Assembly (NCBI GenBank): GCA_022749755.1
Contig: CM040444.1
Location: 15,400,274-15,464,273, forward strand
Direction of reading: 5' to 3'
Length of the DNA: 64,000 nucleotides
Origin: Azadirachta indica
Taxonomy: Eukaryota; Streptophyta; Magnoliopsida; Sapindales; Meliaceae
Shown: positions 50,401-61,597 of the stretch, in pieces
Numbering within the stretch: position 1 is the stretch's first letter
How the letters are laid out: each line of letters begins with the position of its first letter
Translations under genes and position numbers: made by a program
Notes under the pieces: generated by a model
The model's database searches: none
Seen by the model: the letters and a program-made list of their open reading frames with translations, nothing else
Told to the model about the DNA's origin: nothing

Positions 50401-53400
50401 GCCTATATAAAGGCATGTCTATGTACTTGATTTATAATTTAAGAGAGTTCAATATAGTTTTATTTTCTTCAACATGGTATCAGAGTAAGTTCGATCTTAG
50501 GTTTGAAAGTCGTATTAAAAAAATTTTTGATATTGGTTTGAAAGTTGTATTATAAAATTTTTTGATAGCGATGATATGCTACCCTATAAGATAGTTGCTA
50601 AGTATGATTTAATTTTCTAGCTTGCAAAAAAAAAATTTTTGGAAACCAGCTTTAGTTTTTCTGGCAAAAACAAAAAAATTCTCGAAACCTTAAAGAAAAA
50701 ATCTAGAACCCTAATCCAATTATGGTACTGTTGATGGATACTGTTCATAGAGACTGTTTGTAGATACTATTCACGGTGCTGTAGTAGAGTACTATTTACG
50801 GATCCCTAGTTCTTGATATAATTGCTCGTTTGTCTACTACTATTTGCCCATGAAAAGCATGTCTCTCCTATGGAAAAGCATAATCAGTATTTTTTGCCTA
50901 TAAAAAAAGGCATAAGACACAGTTAAATATTTTTCGTTTAGAGAAAAAGGCACTGCCAATATTTCTCGCCTAGAAAAAAGTACAGATTTCTTACCTAGAA
51001 AAAGGCACAGTTAAATATTTCTCTCGTTAAAAAAAAGACACGGTCAAATAATTCTTGCCTCTTAGAAGGCACAAAATTGCCTCTTAAAAGGCACAAAATT
51101 GCCTCTTGAAGGTATAAGTGGTTTTCTCCTATTTTTCAATGTTTTTTTTCTAATCGCATTAACTTCCAAACTCAAGTTTGTTCTATCATCTTGAGTTTGA
51201 GGGAAGTGTTAGAATTAAAATTAGATCGATTATTAAGAGTTCCTGAGTTTATGAGGATTTCTAAGTTTATGAGAATTCAAGTTTATATTGTTTTGTTATT
51301 TCAGTTTATATAAAGGCATGTGTATGTATTTGATTTATAATTCAAGAGAGCTCAATATAGTTTTATTTTCTTCAACCAGAAAATAAAATCAATAAAAAGA
51401 AACAAAGCCCAGCTGATATAAATTCTGTTCAGTTGCTGTAGACTTACATCACTAGCATTTACACCAGCATAAATGATTTTCACAAGAACGTGATTTGGTT
51501 CAATGGGCAATCTCAATGGGGCGCGAACTTTGCGGGTTGCATTACGAAAATTATTACTCAAGGTATGGACAACTCTGTAGAACAAAAATAAAAATTAAGT
51601 TGTCAATGACTACAAAAATTATGACTCAAGGTATGAAAGTTTCAACAGATGACAAAATGAAGCTTGAGCAAACAGAGTTATATATGTCACATTTCCATGA
51701 CCACAATACCAAGAATGTTATAAGAGATTGTCAAAGAACCAAATGTATGAGTACAGAAAGATAAGTAAACAACAGTCTGCTTTCATATTATTTGTGTCAT
51801 TCATTATTCTTTCAACCTATTTATGTCATTTATTATTCACATTCACTCTATTTCATTGAAAATTATCAAATTTTGAAAGCAAAAACCTTTATTTTTTTCT
51901 TATATCCCAACTAGTCAACCCCCTAATTTCTCTCACATTCCTGATTCAATTTCACAAAAACTTGTTCGCTCAAAAATGCTTAAAGGCTTTCACAATGGAA
52001 GAGCCAGGCTGTGCAAAGAACGTCTGAGTATACTGGAAGAGAAAACCATTTGACATTAATACTTGTGGCCTTGGTAATATGACATAGGTCAAGAGAGTAT
52101 AGATTCAAATAAGCAGAAATCTGACAAACTTTAAATTTAAAGACAAGAGGAGGGTAATGAAGTAAGTTATTCTCAAAACAGAAAACTTGCATAGCCATCT
52201 TGATGAAGTACAAGCTCCACATTTAACTATGTCTAAAAACATAAAAAGTCTGAATATTAGGTCATCATCTCAATGAAGTACAAGTACAACATTTACCTCG
52301 TCTAAGAACGTAAAAAATTTGAATGTTACTCAAATAAACAACAGTGGGAATGGAAACCCCTAACATGTTAACTTGAAATCATACATAAAGATTTGAATGT
52401 TAGTCATACGAACAACAGTCTGAGTAGAAAACCCTTTCATGTTAACTTGAGATCATACATTAATGATATGCCAGCTTCAGTTCATTTTATAGGTTCATAT
52501 TATCAGACCAAATGAAAGACTAAACATCACCCGAAGCTGTACTTAAATAGTTCAAATTTCCGTCAGCGACAGCCAACAAAGTAGAGAGGTTTGACATATT
52601 TTTACTTACATTTTCTCAAAACTCTCAGGAACTTGGAGGTTGAGATTTAAAGGAACTTTTGATGAGGTTGTTTTCCTGGAACCTGAAGAACGCACCCTGT
52701 ATTTTTCTTCCTCTGCAGGGGAAGGCCAATACTCTATACCTCTGCGATTTGAAATCCATAAGCATGAACCGGCTTTACTCTCATTGCTAATAAGCTCAAA
52801 AGCACCTAAAAGTAAATATGTATGGAACATCAGATATTTAATAATAAAAGAAAGGACGCTGGAGCCAGGGTGGGGGTAGAAGGTCAAATGCCCAATATTC
52901 TCATGCGTTGAGTCAACTATTTTAACCAAATGTATTTTAGTAAAATTTCATCGAACAGAAAATATCTTCTCACCCCAAACTACAATGTAGTGAAAGAACC
53001 TTATCCATCATTACAATATACATTGAAACAGGTTATAAAATTCAACTGGATAAAGCAGAAACCACTGTTGCACACATCCAAACAAGTTATTAAAGAGCAT
53101 AGAGTTGACAACCTGCACAGCTTATTGAGTCTATGACATTGCATGCCAAAGACTTATTCAACCTTCTCCTCAAGCAAGAAAAGGAAAAAAGGAGATATTT
53201 ATTCACTCTTCTCCAAACTCCAACCCATCTTTCCTGGGTCCATAGATGATTGTTTGATACTTCAGCAAGAGATATTTATGTTCAGACATTTGATGCATAA
53301 CCATTTTCCATTGCATAATGTTGTACCACAGACTCTAGAAGTTTCTCATACATTTTGAGAATCTCATTGTAAAACAAAAAATTATTATTAACAGCACCTC

Positions 53401-55768
53401 AGGGAAAAAAAAAATTGGCAGAGTAATACCTTTCACCAACATTTCCATAGGCACAAAGCCCCCCATCATATCAACAAATTTAGGGTCCACTTTTAAGCCC
53501 ATATCAGTTTGAATGAACTGCATAAAAATTCCCAATAAAACTCACCCATCTCAAAATGTTGGCCAAGATGACATCCAGAATGGTTCAAATTAGAGTATTA
53601 CCTCAGGGCAAAGCACGTTGACACGAATTCCCTTACGTTTGTAAGGAGCAAGTGATCTAGTAAACAAAACAACACCACCTGTGGAAACAAATGATCAAAG
53701 AATTTAAACTCTACATTCACAAGCAATTGACAGATACTTATACATGCATAGGGCATTGTCTATATTGACACCCAACGTAATGCATAAGTGAACAAAAATG
53801 CAGGCTGGAAATAAAAATCAGTAACATAAAGTTATACAAAACACCAAACCTTTAGAACCAGAGTAGATAGGATCTCTATACAATGGATAAAGACCTGCAG
53901 CAGAGCCCATATTTATAATCACCCCAGGCTTTTTTGTAGCTTTCATAATTCCAATCTGTTCAGATTAGCAAAGCAAAAATGTGAACATAAACCTCTCTAT
54001 TTGGTAGCTTAGTGTTTTGAAGTTAAAAAGCACATTGATTTTGTTGGAGTGTGGAAGTAGAATGCAACTTATCAAGCATAAATTGTGCAAAGTTAACTTA
54101 TAAAAAACTTTACTCAAAAAAATTGCGAAGTGTCAGATTAGGTTGGAGCATTACTAGTATGTGTGTGTATATATACATTTTGTAGAGTTTATGTCATAGA
54201 AAAATCCACACAGTAGTCACTTATTCTTGAAAAGGCTATTGTTAGAAGTTGTGAAACCACATGGATGATTTATGCAGCCGAGGAACATCTTAAGGTGTAT
54301 CGAAGTCTCACATTAACACTAAAACATTAAGGACAGTCCAACAATATTAAGCTCATAAAATGAAAGCAAAATTATGGCAGCATTGAGTTGAGTAACACCA
54401 GTTGAGTTTAAATCACGAAATGCAAGTTAAGTTTTAACCATACCGCTTTTCGAGTGCAATCAATAATTGCAATCAAATTCACATCAATGGTGAGTCTCCA
54501 TGAACGAGTGCCATCAGTTTGATCGTTGTGGAATGGAATAGGATTACCTATGCCAGCACTGTTGATACAGATATCCAATCCTTTGTATGTTGCTACATGC
54601 TTCTCAAAAGCAGCTGCTATATCTCCTGTTTATCAAAAATGGATAAATATGACCATTCCAAAGCATAAGTTGCATATTGAGGACAGGGAAGTCAAATAAA
54701 TAACTATTAGATATCTATATATTGAAAATCCAAGAAAACAAGACGAAGAAAACGGTGAGGAAATTGAGGAGCATGAATTATGTTTTTTTTACTATCCATA
54801 AGTGAAGAGAAACTAAAATCATCAAGGAACAAAATATGATGTGATTAGATAAGCAAATTCATGATGAGTAGAAAGAAAAAAAAAAAAAAAACAAAACAAA
54901 TAGTCTGCAAAGCAACATCATAGTAAGTTATAATGTTCTTGTTTTTCATTAGACCTTCAACATATTTAGATGACGAAAAATGTAATATATATATATATAT
55001 ATATATATATCATTACAATTCAGAAGAAATCATCTCTTTCACAGCTCTGAGAAAAGCCAATGTTAACTTTGAACAAGTGAGAAATATCATAAGAGAGCCA
55101 CCCAAGTGCCTAAATTTTCAAATAGATATAAATAAACTTACTTGTGTTAGTCACATCGCATCTTACAAACACAGCAGATGGAAATCCCAAGTTGGAATGG
55201 AACTTGGCATTCTCTTTTTCAACAAGGGATGCAATTTCCTTTCCTTTTTCCTCATTGAGATCAACAATAGTCACAAATATTCCCTTTTGTCCAAGAGCTA
55301 AGCTCAAAGCTCTACCTACATAACATGCGCCACCGCGGACAAAATTAAAAAATTATACCATATGTCACGACAATTCAAATTTCAATAACTTAAATCTTGT
55401 ACTTTTCTACAACACATACAGATGAATAAACTCATTTTGTGATATCTTGAATCGCCTCCGTTCCAGTTAACGTAATTATACATTTACAAGAAGATTACGT
55501 ATAAAAAGATTACAGGTTCTGAAATCTAAGAAACAAAAACTTCCGAAGCAGTCAAATTTCAATCACAAACAACCAAAGACACAACCTATCAAATGTCAGT
55601 TAAAAACAACTCAGTGTATATATCAAAAAGCCACCGAGCATCACCACAGTAAAGTAATCAAACTTCAGGACTTCAAATAAAGAAAAATGAAAGAAAACAG
55701 CATGAAAAATTACCAATCCCGGAAGCACCACCGGTGACCAAAGCTGATAAACCTGGTTTTAGCTGCAT
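44447..55768 (-). CDS. NQR: SDR-MDR fusion oxidoreductase, NQR-type (At1g49670-like)
   Basis: Minus-strand exons in order: 55714-55768, 55142-55315, 54444-54625, 53850-53955, 53602-53678, 53430-53517, 52610-52805, 51448-51574, 49151-49228, 48952-49053, 48695-48790, 48356-48430, 47090-47209, 46266-46394, 45592-45669, 44924-45010, 44606-44692, 44447-44497. They join to about 635 residues. Residues 1-260 are a short-chain dehydrogenase with TGGASGIG at 12-19, Ser155, Tyr168 and Lys172 (YSGSK). Residues from about 293 on are a zinc-free quinone-oxidoreductase-like MDR with AAAGGTG at 441-447 for the cofactor. The SDR block usually written NNAG is NSAG here (98-101). No targeting peptide is evident. 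Arabidopsis At1g49670 has the same fusion; the substrates of both halves are unclear. Hydride transfer with NAD(P)H is inferred from fold. Confidence 0.92.
50302..50471 (+). repeat. 5' LTR of the TRIM-like element
   Basis: 170 bp, TGTTAG to TTCTTCA. It contains a TATATAAAGGCATG box about 60 bases before its end, probably the LTR promoter. It has several differences from the 3' LTR, including an ATC/TTA-rich segment near the start. Confidence 0.9.
50472..51206 (+). repeat. TRIM interior with repeated AAAAGGCA motif
   Basis: Begins with the primer site at 50475-50485. From about 50850 to 51115 short units of the form GCCTnnnAAAAGGCA recur at intervals of about 20-50 bases, many spaced by CAGTTAAATATTT-like or CAAAATT-like links. 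Each unit is a small GCCT/AGGC hairpin. No frame of length runs through it. Confidence 0.75.
51207..51374 (+). repeat. 3' LTR of the TRIM-like element
   Basis: 168 bp, homologous to 50302-50471, and preceded by the purine tract. The divergence between the two LTRs shows that the insertion is not recent. Confidence 0.9.
52200..52475. repeat. Duplicated segments in an intron of the NQR-type gene
   Basis: Two nested pairs. ATGAAGTACAAG...ACATTTA starts near 52203 and 52274. TGAATGTTA...ACAACAGT...ATGTTAACTTGA starts near 52320 and 52394. The periods are about 72-74 bp, consistent with slippage or a degraded minisatellite. It is wholly intronic. Confidence 0.7.
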
Positions 55769-56249
55769 TTTATCTGTATGGATTTGAAGGAAAATAGAAA
55801 AGCTTTAGCAGTTACCGCTCTCTCTGTCTCAGGCGATCGGGTATTTAAAGGCGTTTCGCTGGCATGGGGTTTTTGTCTGTATTCATTAATTCACGCTGAA
55901 AGACCGATGCCAAAATGACGGCTTATATCATGCTGTCCGAAACCGGCCGAAGATGCTGGGGTCTACATGACTAGGTGTTCCCTCTACGTGGCTTCCTATC
56001 ATTGGTTCGTGGAATAAGCAATAACGAACCTTTGGAAACTAACTAGTCAGTCTACAATGCTAAATTTGTTTTTCTAGTAAACGTGTCGATAAACGTTACT
56101 TATGCATAGATTGGGGTAATATAACATTTACCTCTCTAAACTTCCTAAAATAACAAATTAGGACATACGCGATCGTCTTTTTAACTCTTTTGGTTGTTTG
56201 GAAATTGTAATTTTATATGATTCTATGCTTGATAGTTGCCGAAGATAAT

Positions 56250-56300
56250 TAGTAGGGACCGCAAGGGAGCAGGGTCGGGGAGGCCTTTTCCGTTACCTAT
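56250..56300. repeat. GGGG-AAGGC-TTTTCCGTT repeat, copy 1
   Basis: GC-rich block GGTCGGGGAGGCCTTTTCCG inside very AT-rich DNA. It is followed by a CTTATTC/TAATAAAATTT segment. The same order returns at 57105-57195, so these look like two diverged fragments of one repeat family in the same orientation. Confidence 0.6.
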
Positions 56301-57089
56301 TTTAATTTTAATCCTTATTTCTCACCTTATTCTTTAATAAAATTTAATAAAATAAAAATATAAAATATTTATATAAAAAATAAATTCCTCATCCTTATTT
56401 ATTTTTTTCATTTTTCGTACTTATTTATATTAAATATTAACTAAAAAAAAGATAATATATGATTTTTAACCAAATTTTGATGGCAAATTTGATAATATAA
56501 ATTATACATAATTTTTAAAAGAAGCTAATTTAATTAAATGGTCTATTTTTAAAATAATATATAATTAATATTGTAAAAAATATTGATGTTAAATTTGAAT
56601 AAAAAAATAATTAAGAGTAAAGAATTATTATAATTTTAAAATTTAAATGTTAGAATAAGATTATATTAATTATTACGAAATAAAAAAAATATAATCATTT
56701 TATATATTTTTTAGTATTTGAGAGCTAAATAGTCAAATTAAAATATTAATAGTTATATGAGAGAATATCTTTTTATTTATATTAAAGATAAAATAGTATC
56801 AATAGATTTCTCATACAAGCAAAAATTCTAAAAGTAAGTTGGTTGTTCCTCAAAAATTAACATGGTAAAAGTATCCCTTTATTTTTATTGAATTAAAATA
56901 ATTTTTTATTTACTTTTTATAATATCAAGAAAGTTTAATAACATTTTTGTTCATAAATTTTGATGGCATGTTATTTATTTAATTTTAATATTTTAGTCCT
57001 TAAAATTAAATGTTATACTCTATCACAGACGTTAATGTTCGTTACATATTTATTATCACTAATATTTTGTCAAAACTCACCAAATCTTA

Positions 57090-57240
57090 GGGATGGTAGT
57101 GGGCTAGGTGGGGGTGGGAAGGCTTTTTCCGTTCCCCACCTCATTTTAATTTGGAACATCATTCTTTTATCTTATTTCCTAATAAAATTTGATGGGTAAG
57201 GATGGAGAATAGATTCTTCATTCCCACTTAATTTTTTTAT
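57090..57240. repeat. GGGG-AAGGC-TTTTCCGTT repeat, copy 2
   Basis: GGTGGGGGTGGGAAGGCTTT then TTCCGTTCCCCACC, followed by an AT-rich run containing CTTATTTCCTAATAAAATTT. The G-run and the C-run can pair as a hairpin. It is similar to copy 1 near 56270. Possibly the end of a hAT-like MITE, but no partner end was found. Confidence 0.6.
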
Positions 57241-57872
57241 TTTGTATTTGTTTATACTAAATATTAAATAAAAATGTCATTATTTATGGTGTTATTCATA
57301 TATAATAATTTTATTAAAAATATAAAATTAATTATTAGAATAAAAAATTATGAATTATAAATTTTTTTAATTAATATTATTCACATATATATACACACAT
57401 GGGAAATGAGATGAGATGAAATAGGGAATATTAAACTATTTCTGGTTTTCTATCATACTAATAATATGAGAATTAATTTCTTACATTTTTCGTTCTTATT
57501 TTCTATTATATTATTTTTATTTTATTTTATTTAGGGTGGATCTCGTGGAGCTCAAATTTAGAGAAAATTTTGCTATCAAGGATAATTAAGGGTGAAAATG
57601 TTATTATTAATTTATATTATTATATTTTAATATTTTTAAAACAGTATTATGAAATGCAATCCTCAATTTGAAGATTTTTAATGACAAAAAAATAAAACTA
57701 TAACAAACAAAAATTAAAGAATTTGTTGCAATGAATCCGGCGTCCGGGCCCTCTGGATCTTCACTCTTCTAAAGACCTGTCTATTATCCGCTACACTGCT
57801 CCATTTCTCAATCTCATCTCCCCTCTTTTAGCATTTTGGTCACGTTATTTGCATGCAATAATCATTTTGATC

Positions 57873-57959
57873 AAAATTATTGACAAGTGAGTTTGATGAT
57901 TAAAGAAAATCCATTAAAATAATTGACAAATCGGTTTTGATAATTAAAGAAAATCCATC
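57873..57959. repeat. 43-bp tandem duplication
   Basis: Two copies start at 57873 and 57916 with AAAATTATTGACAA and AAAATAATTGACAA, each ending AATTAAAGAAAATCCAT or near it. Non-coding. Confidence 0.85.
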
Positions 57960-59116
57960 AAATTGATCGACATCTGTACTTCATAATCACATAGAAGCCA
58001 CCCTCCACTTTTATCATCAATCTGGCTCATTTCTACGTTGCTCCCCCGTCTAATAAATAATCGTTCAACTCAAATCACTCAACCATTTACTTTAAAAGTG
58101 AATCATTGAATTGTGGTGATGACAAAAATTGAATTCGGTTCCTCTAGGTGAGTTGGATTTTCACCCACTATAGTTGATGGGAGTTTTTACAAAACGTGGG
58201 TTTGACTTAAAAAAAAAAATTTGAGTAAATCTCTCTCTTGTAGCGATCATTTTTAAAAAAAAAATTTCAAGATTATCATATATGTTATAAATAATAATAT
58301 GATTTCTAGAACGTAATGATATCCAACATGAATCGGGCTAAATCCCTGCTTATCAAGTTTTTCTCTGTAAAATTTGGGTGAAAATCATGGTTTTAGGTAA
58401 AATATTATTTAAGCCCAATAGAGAAATATCTAGTGCCCTTCAAAAGAGATATTTTACATTGAATGAAATAAAAAGTAAATTAAGACTGCAAATTCATATT
58501 ATATTACACAATCATATATTTATTCTAAAAAATTTTACGTACATATAAATAAAACAATGTCTTAATTATGCTATAATGACAATCAAATTCAAAGTAATAT
58601 AACTCTTTCTGCCTCACTCTTTGGATTAATGGTAATACCGTAATACTACTTTTTTCACACTTTGAAATTTTGATTATCATTTTTATTTAGTAAAACTACT
58701 TAAATTTCATAAAATAATTTTAATTTAAACGTACTAATTTATAAAATCAATGTTTATGTTTGCATTTCTTAAATTTAATTATCTTTCATACCTTAGTGTT
58801 TATTAAAACATGAATATATGTTAAATAATTTTTTTTTCAAATTTTAGCTTAATTTATATTAAATTTTATTTGGTGAAAATATGTTATGTCTAATCCCTTC
58901 TTCGTGGAAAAGTAAATATTTTTTTAGATTCAATCATCTTTAGATAAAAAAAATTAAAAATAAAAATGCTTTATCTATTAAAACATATAAGTACATATTA
59001 AACAATTGTAATTACATATAAAATAAAAAAATAATAATTTAACGAAACATATTTTATCTAAATTTGAGTGGTACCCCTCTCACTCAATTTAACAAAATCA
59101 TATTCTATCACATAGG

Positions 59117-59312
59117 AAATAGAAACTTATCTCCAATTTGGGTTTGAAATTTTTATGACTTAAATTTATAATTGTGAAGCATAACTTATATTTAGATATA
59201 TGAATTAATTTTGTAAATAGAAACTTTTCTCTAATTTGGGTTTGAAATTTTTACAATTTAATTTTGTTATTGTGAGGTATAACTCATATTTAGATATATT
59301 ATTGTAAATATT
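59117..59312. repeat. 98-bp tandem duplication
   Basis: Copies start at 59117 and 59215. Both contain AAATAGAAACTT, then AATTTGGGTTTGAAATTTTT, then TATAACT...ATATTTAGATATAT. Diverged by substitutions. Non-coding. Confidence 0.85.
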
Positions 59313-60149
59313 TTTTAAAGTTATATTATACTGTTCACATCTCTCTTTGTTAAATACCAGATTATTTAAGATAAAAAAAAAAAATTTAATAACATTTGAA
59401 ACATAGAAGAGTAGCACTATTTATTAACTAAATTTATAAATGAATTAGATTAATTAAGAGATTGGTACGAGAAAACCTTTATTCTATTGTTGTTTCATTA
59501 TTCCTACAGACTTTGCTTCCAGGCTTTCTATTAGAAAGATTAATAAATTTGTAAGGATTAATTAAAATATTGAAAATTGGAAACAAACAATAGAACAAAC
59601 GATTATGTCTAGATTCAATTGATTTTGTCATTTTCATGACACGTCATCGGCATCTACTCACTTGACGTATTCAGCTAACAGTCTTTTTATTTATTTAGCT
59701 AACAAACACTCTAAGCAATGTTCAGCTATATTCCCTTTCTTGGTTTCTATTGAAGATTTTTTTTTATCTTTTACTAATAACAGATCACAGATCTTTTCTT
59801 AAAAAATTTTATAATTACTATGATACTGATATATGATATTTAAATTATTTGCTTTCTTTTTCACGCATGCAATTATAAGATGTTAAAATATATCTTAATT
59901 ATATTTAACGACGAAGAAAATGTCAAAATCTTAATTTAATTATATTTAATAATGAAGAAAATTTTAAGTATTGTATCATTTATATTTTTATTTAGTACAA
60001 TTTTGATCGCATATGTATTGTTGATATAAAATTTTTTAAATTCAATATTTAACGACATATTTTTTTTAAGTAATCTCTTATAATTTATTAAAAAAAAAGA
60101 AAAAAAGCTGATTTTTCTGATAAATACTCTCCGATATTTAAATTAGAGA

Positions 60150-60410
60150 AGATTGTTAGGGAAGCTTCTGAGTGTTCACCTTCTGTAGTCGCAATTCCTT
60201 TTCATGGGAATTAGAAACCACTTGCAAGAGTCCTTAAGGCTTAAGGTAGTGGCATAGTGGACGCTACTAACAGGATTCTCTAATGCGTTAGCCATCTTTC
60301 CCTCGTACAGTGATCCTACCCAACAGGCCTTGGCCCATGACACTTCCAATCCCTGATGTGAAAGTGATACTAACCCCCGAAGCCTTAGACTGACTTCGGA
60401 TAACTCTTTC
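60150..60410. other. Non-AT sequence island of unknown nature
   Basis: About 260 bp of balanced base composition inside very AT-rich DNA. No long frame on either strand. Near the end CCGAAG...CTTCGG can form a short hairpin around 60377-60399. It could be a transposon fragment, an organellar insertion or a non-coding RNA remnant; nothing in the sequence decides. Confidence 0.4.
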
Positions 60411-61492
60411 TACAACATGTATTTAATATTTAATTTAAATAAATTAATTATTAAAATAATTATCTATCCTCTATTTTCTTCTTATTCTGAAAAAGTTATG
60501 CTTGCTTTATAAGTATATAATGAAGTTCCAATAGTTTAAATAACAAGTAGAATAAAGTGTGAAACAGGGGCTTCCCCGGAAAGAAAAAAAGGAATAATCA
60601 AAATTTGAGGATTGTAATAAAAAATTAGAGAATATAATAAAAGATGGGGGACAAGTCTTTCAAAGTCTTTCTTTCTTTCCTTTTTTAAAATAAAAATAAA
60701 AATAAAAAATATACTTCAAAAGGTAAAGCATATCATATAAAGTGCTTTAATAAAAAAGTAGGTCTAATTATGCACGTAGGTAAGAAGAGAATTTCCTGTG
60801 AAATGTCGATCGTAAATAAACAATTTGAACCAAATAATTTGATTTAACTATTTAATTTTAACATCACATCACATCAAATTAACAATTTATTTATTTATAT
60901 TTAATAACTACTAATTGTACTTGACAGTAATTGAAAGTAATGGCATATTTCAATTATATCCGAGATATAATTAGACAGTTTTTGTAAACCAAATTTTTAA
61001 TATATATATATATATTTTTTTGTTAATAGAATGTGTGACTTATAACGTATGGTTTCGTGAATATGATATTTACGATTAAACCTGTAATCGAAGTATGATT
61101 ATTAAACATCTTTATAAACAAATTATTATGTGTTCTTATTGACTAAAATGTCTCAATTTAGTCTCATCCTATGTATAACTTAGAGGAAATAATAACAAAT
61201 TCTCAATTTTCGACCGTCGAATTTTACAAAATAAATTGAAAAAGTAACTTGATTAGACTTTTACGTACCTTCGTCAACGTAATGCACAAAAAAAAAAAAA
61301 AAAACACACACCCAACAAACACGGAATCCCCAAATCCGAACCAAACAAACCCGAACTCCGAACAACAGAATTCATCATCTTCTTCTTGTCTCATGTTATC
61401 TTCAAATTATACTCGGATACAATCTCTTCCTCTTTACTCGCTCTTGATGGAAGTTGAATCTTCCATCACGAGCAGCACTTGCCAATTTATTA

Positions 61493-61529
61493 AAACCCTA
61501 ATTTATATTCACCTCAGAACAAACCCTAA
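61493..61529 (+). promoter_or_regulatory. Two telo-boxes in the ATG2 leader
   Basis: AAACCCTAA occurs at 61493-61501 and again at 61521-61529, 70-105 bases before the ATG2 start. Telo-boxes bind plant TRB/Myb-type and other factors. Two in close order is more than chance would suggest, but their action here is inferred. Confidence 0.6.
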
Positions 61530-61597
61530 TTTTCGAATTTGAATCCTCGAAATTTCCAGTGTTTTGGAAAAGGGAAGCGGCCGCAGCCAAATTCAAG

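Larger units (their letters stand above)
50302..51374 (+). mobile_element. TRIM-like non-autonomous LTR element in an intron of the NQR-type gene
   Basis: 1073 bp. LTRs of 170 and 168 bp (50302-50471 and 51207-51374) begin TGTTAGAATTAAAAT and end TTCTTCA, giving the canonical TG...CA ends. TGGTATCAGAG follows the first LTR by 3 bases and matches the initiator-Met tRNA primer site. A purine tract, TTGAGTTTGAGGGAAG, ends directly at the second LTR. Flanking 5-mers are ACCCG (50297-50301) and ACCAG (51375-51379), a 4/5 match. The 735-bp interior codes for nothing. It lies on the opposite strand to the host gene, 73 bp past the donor site of exon 8. Confidence 0.92.
55769..61597. other. Long intergenic region between divergent NQR-type and ATG2 genes
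   Basis: No gene is supported across 5.8 kb. The first 200 bases are GC-richer and are the likely NQR promoter. Most of 56300-59500 is AT-rich with simple repeats and a few tandem duplications (listed). A non-AT island lies at 60150-60410. The last 300 bases are the ATG2 promoter and leader. Confidence 0.6.
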
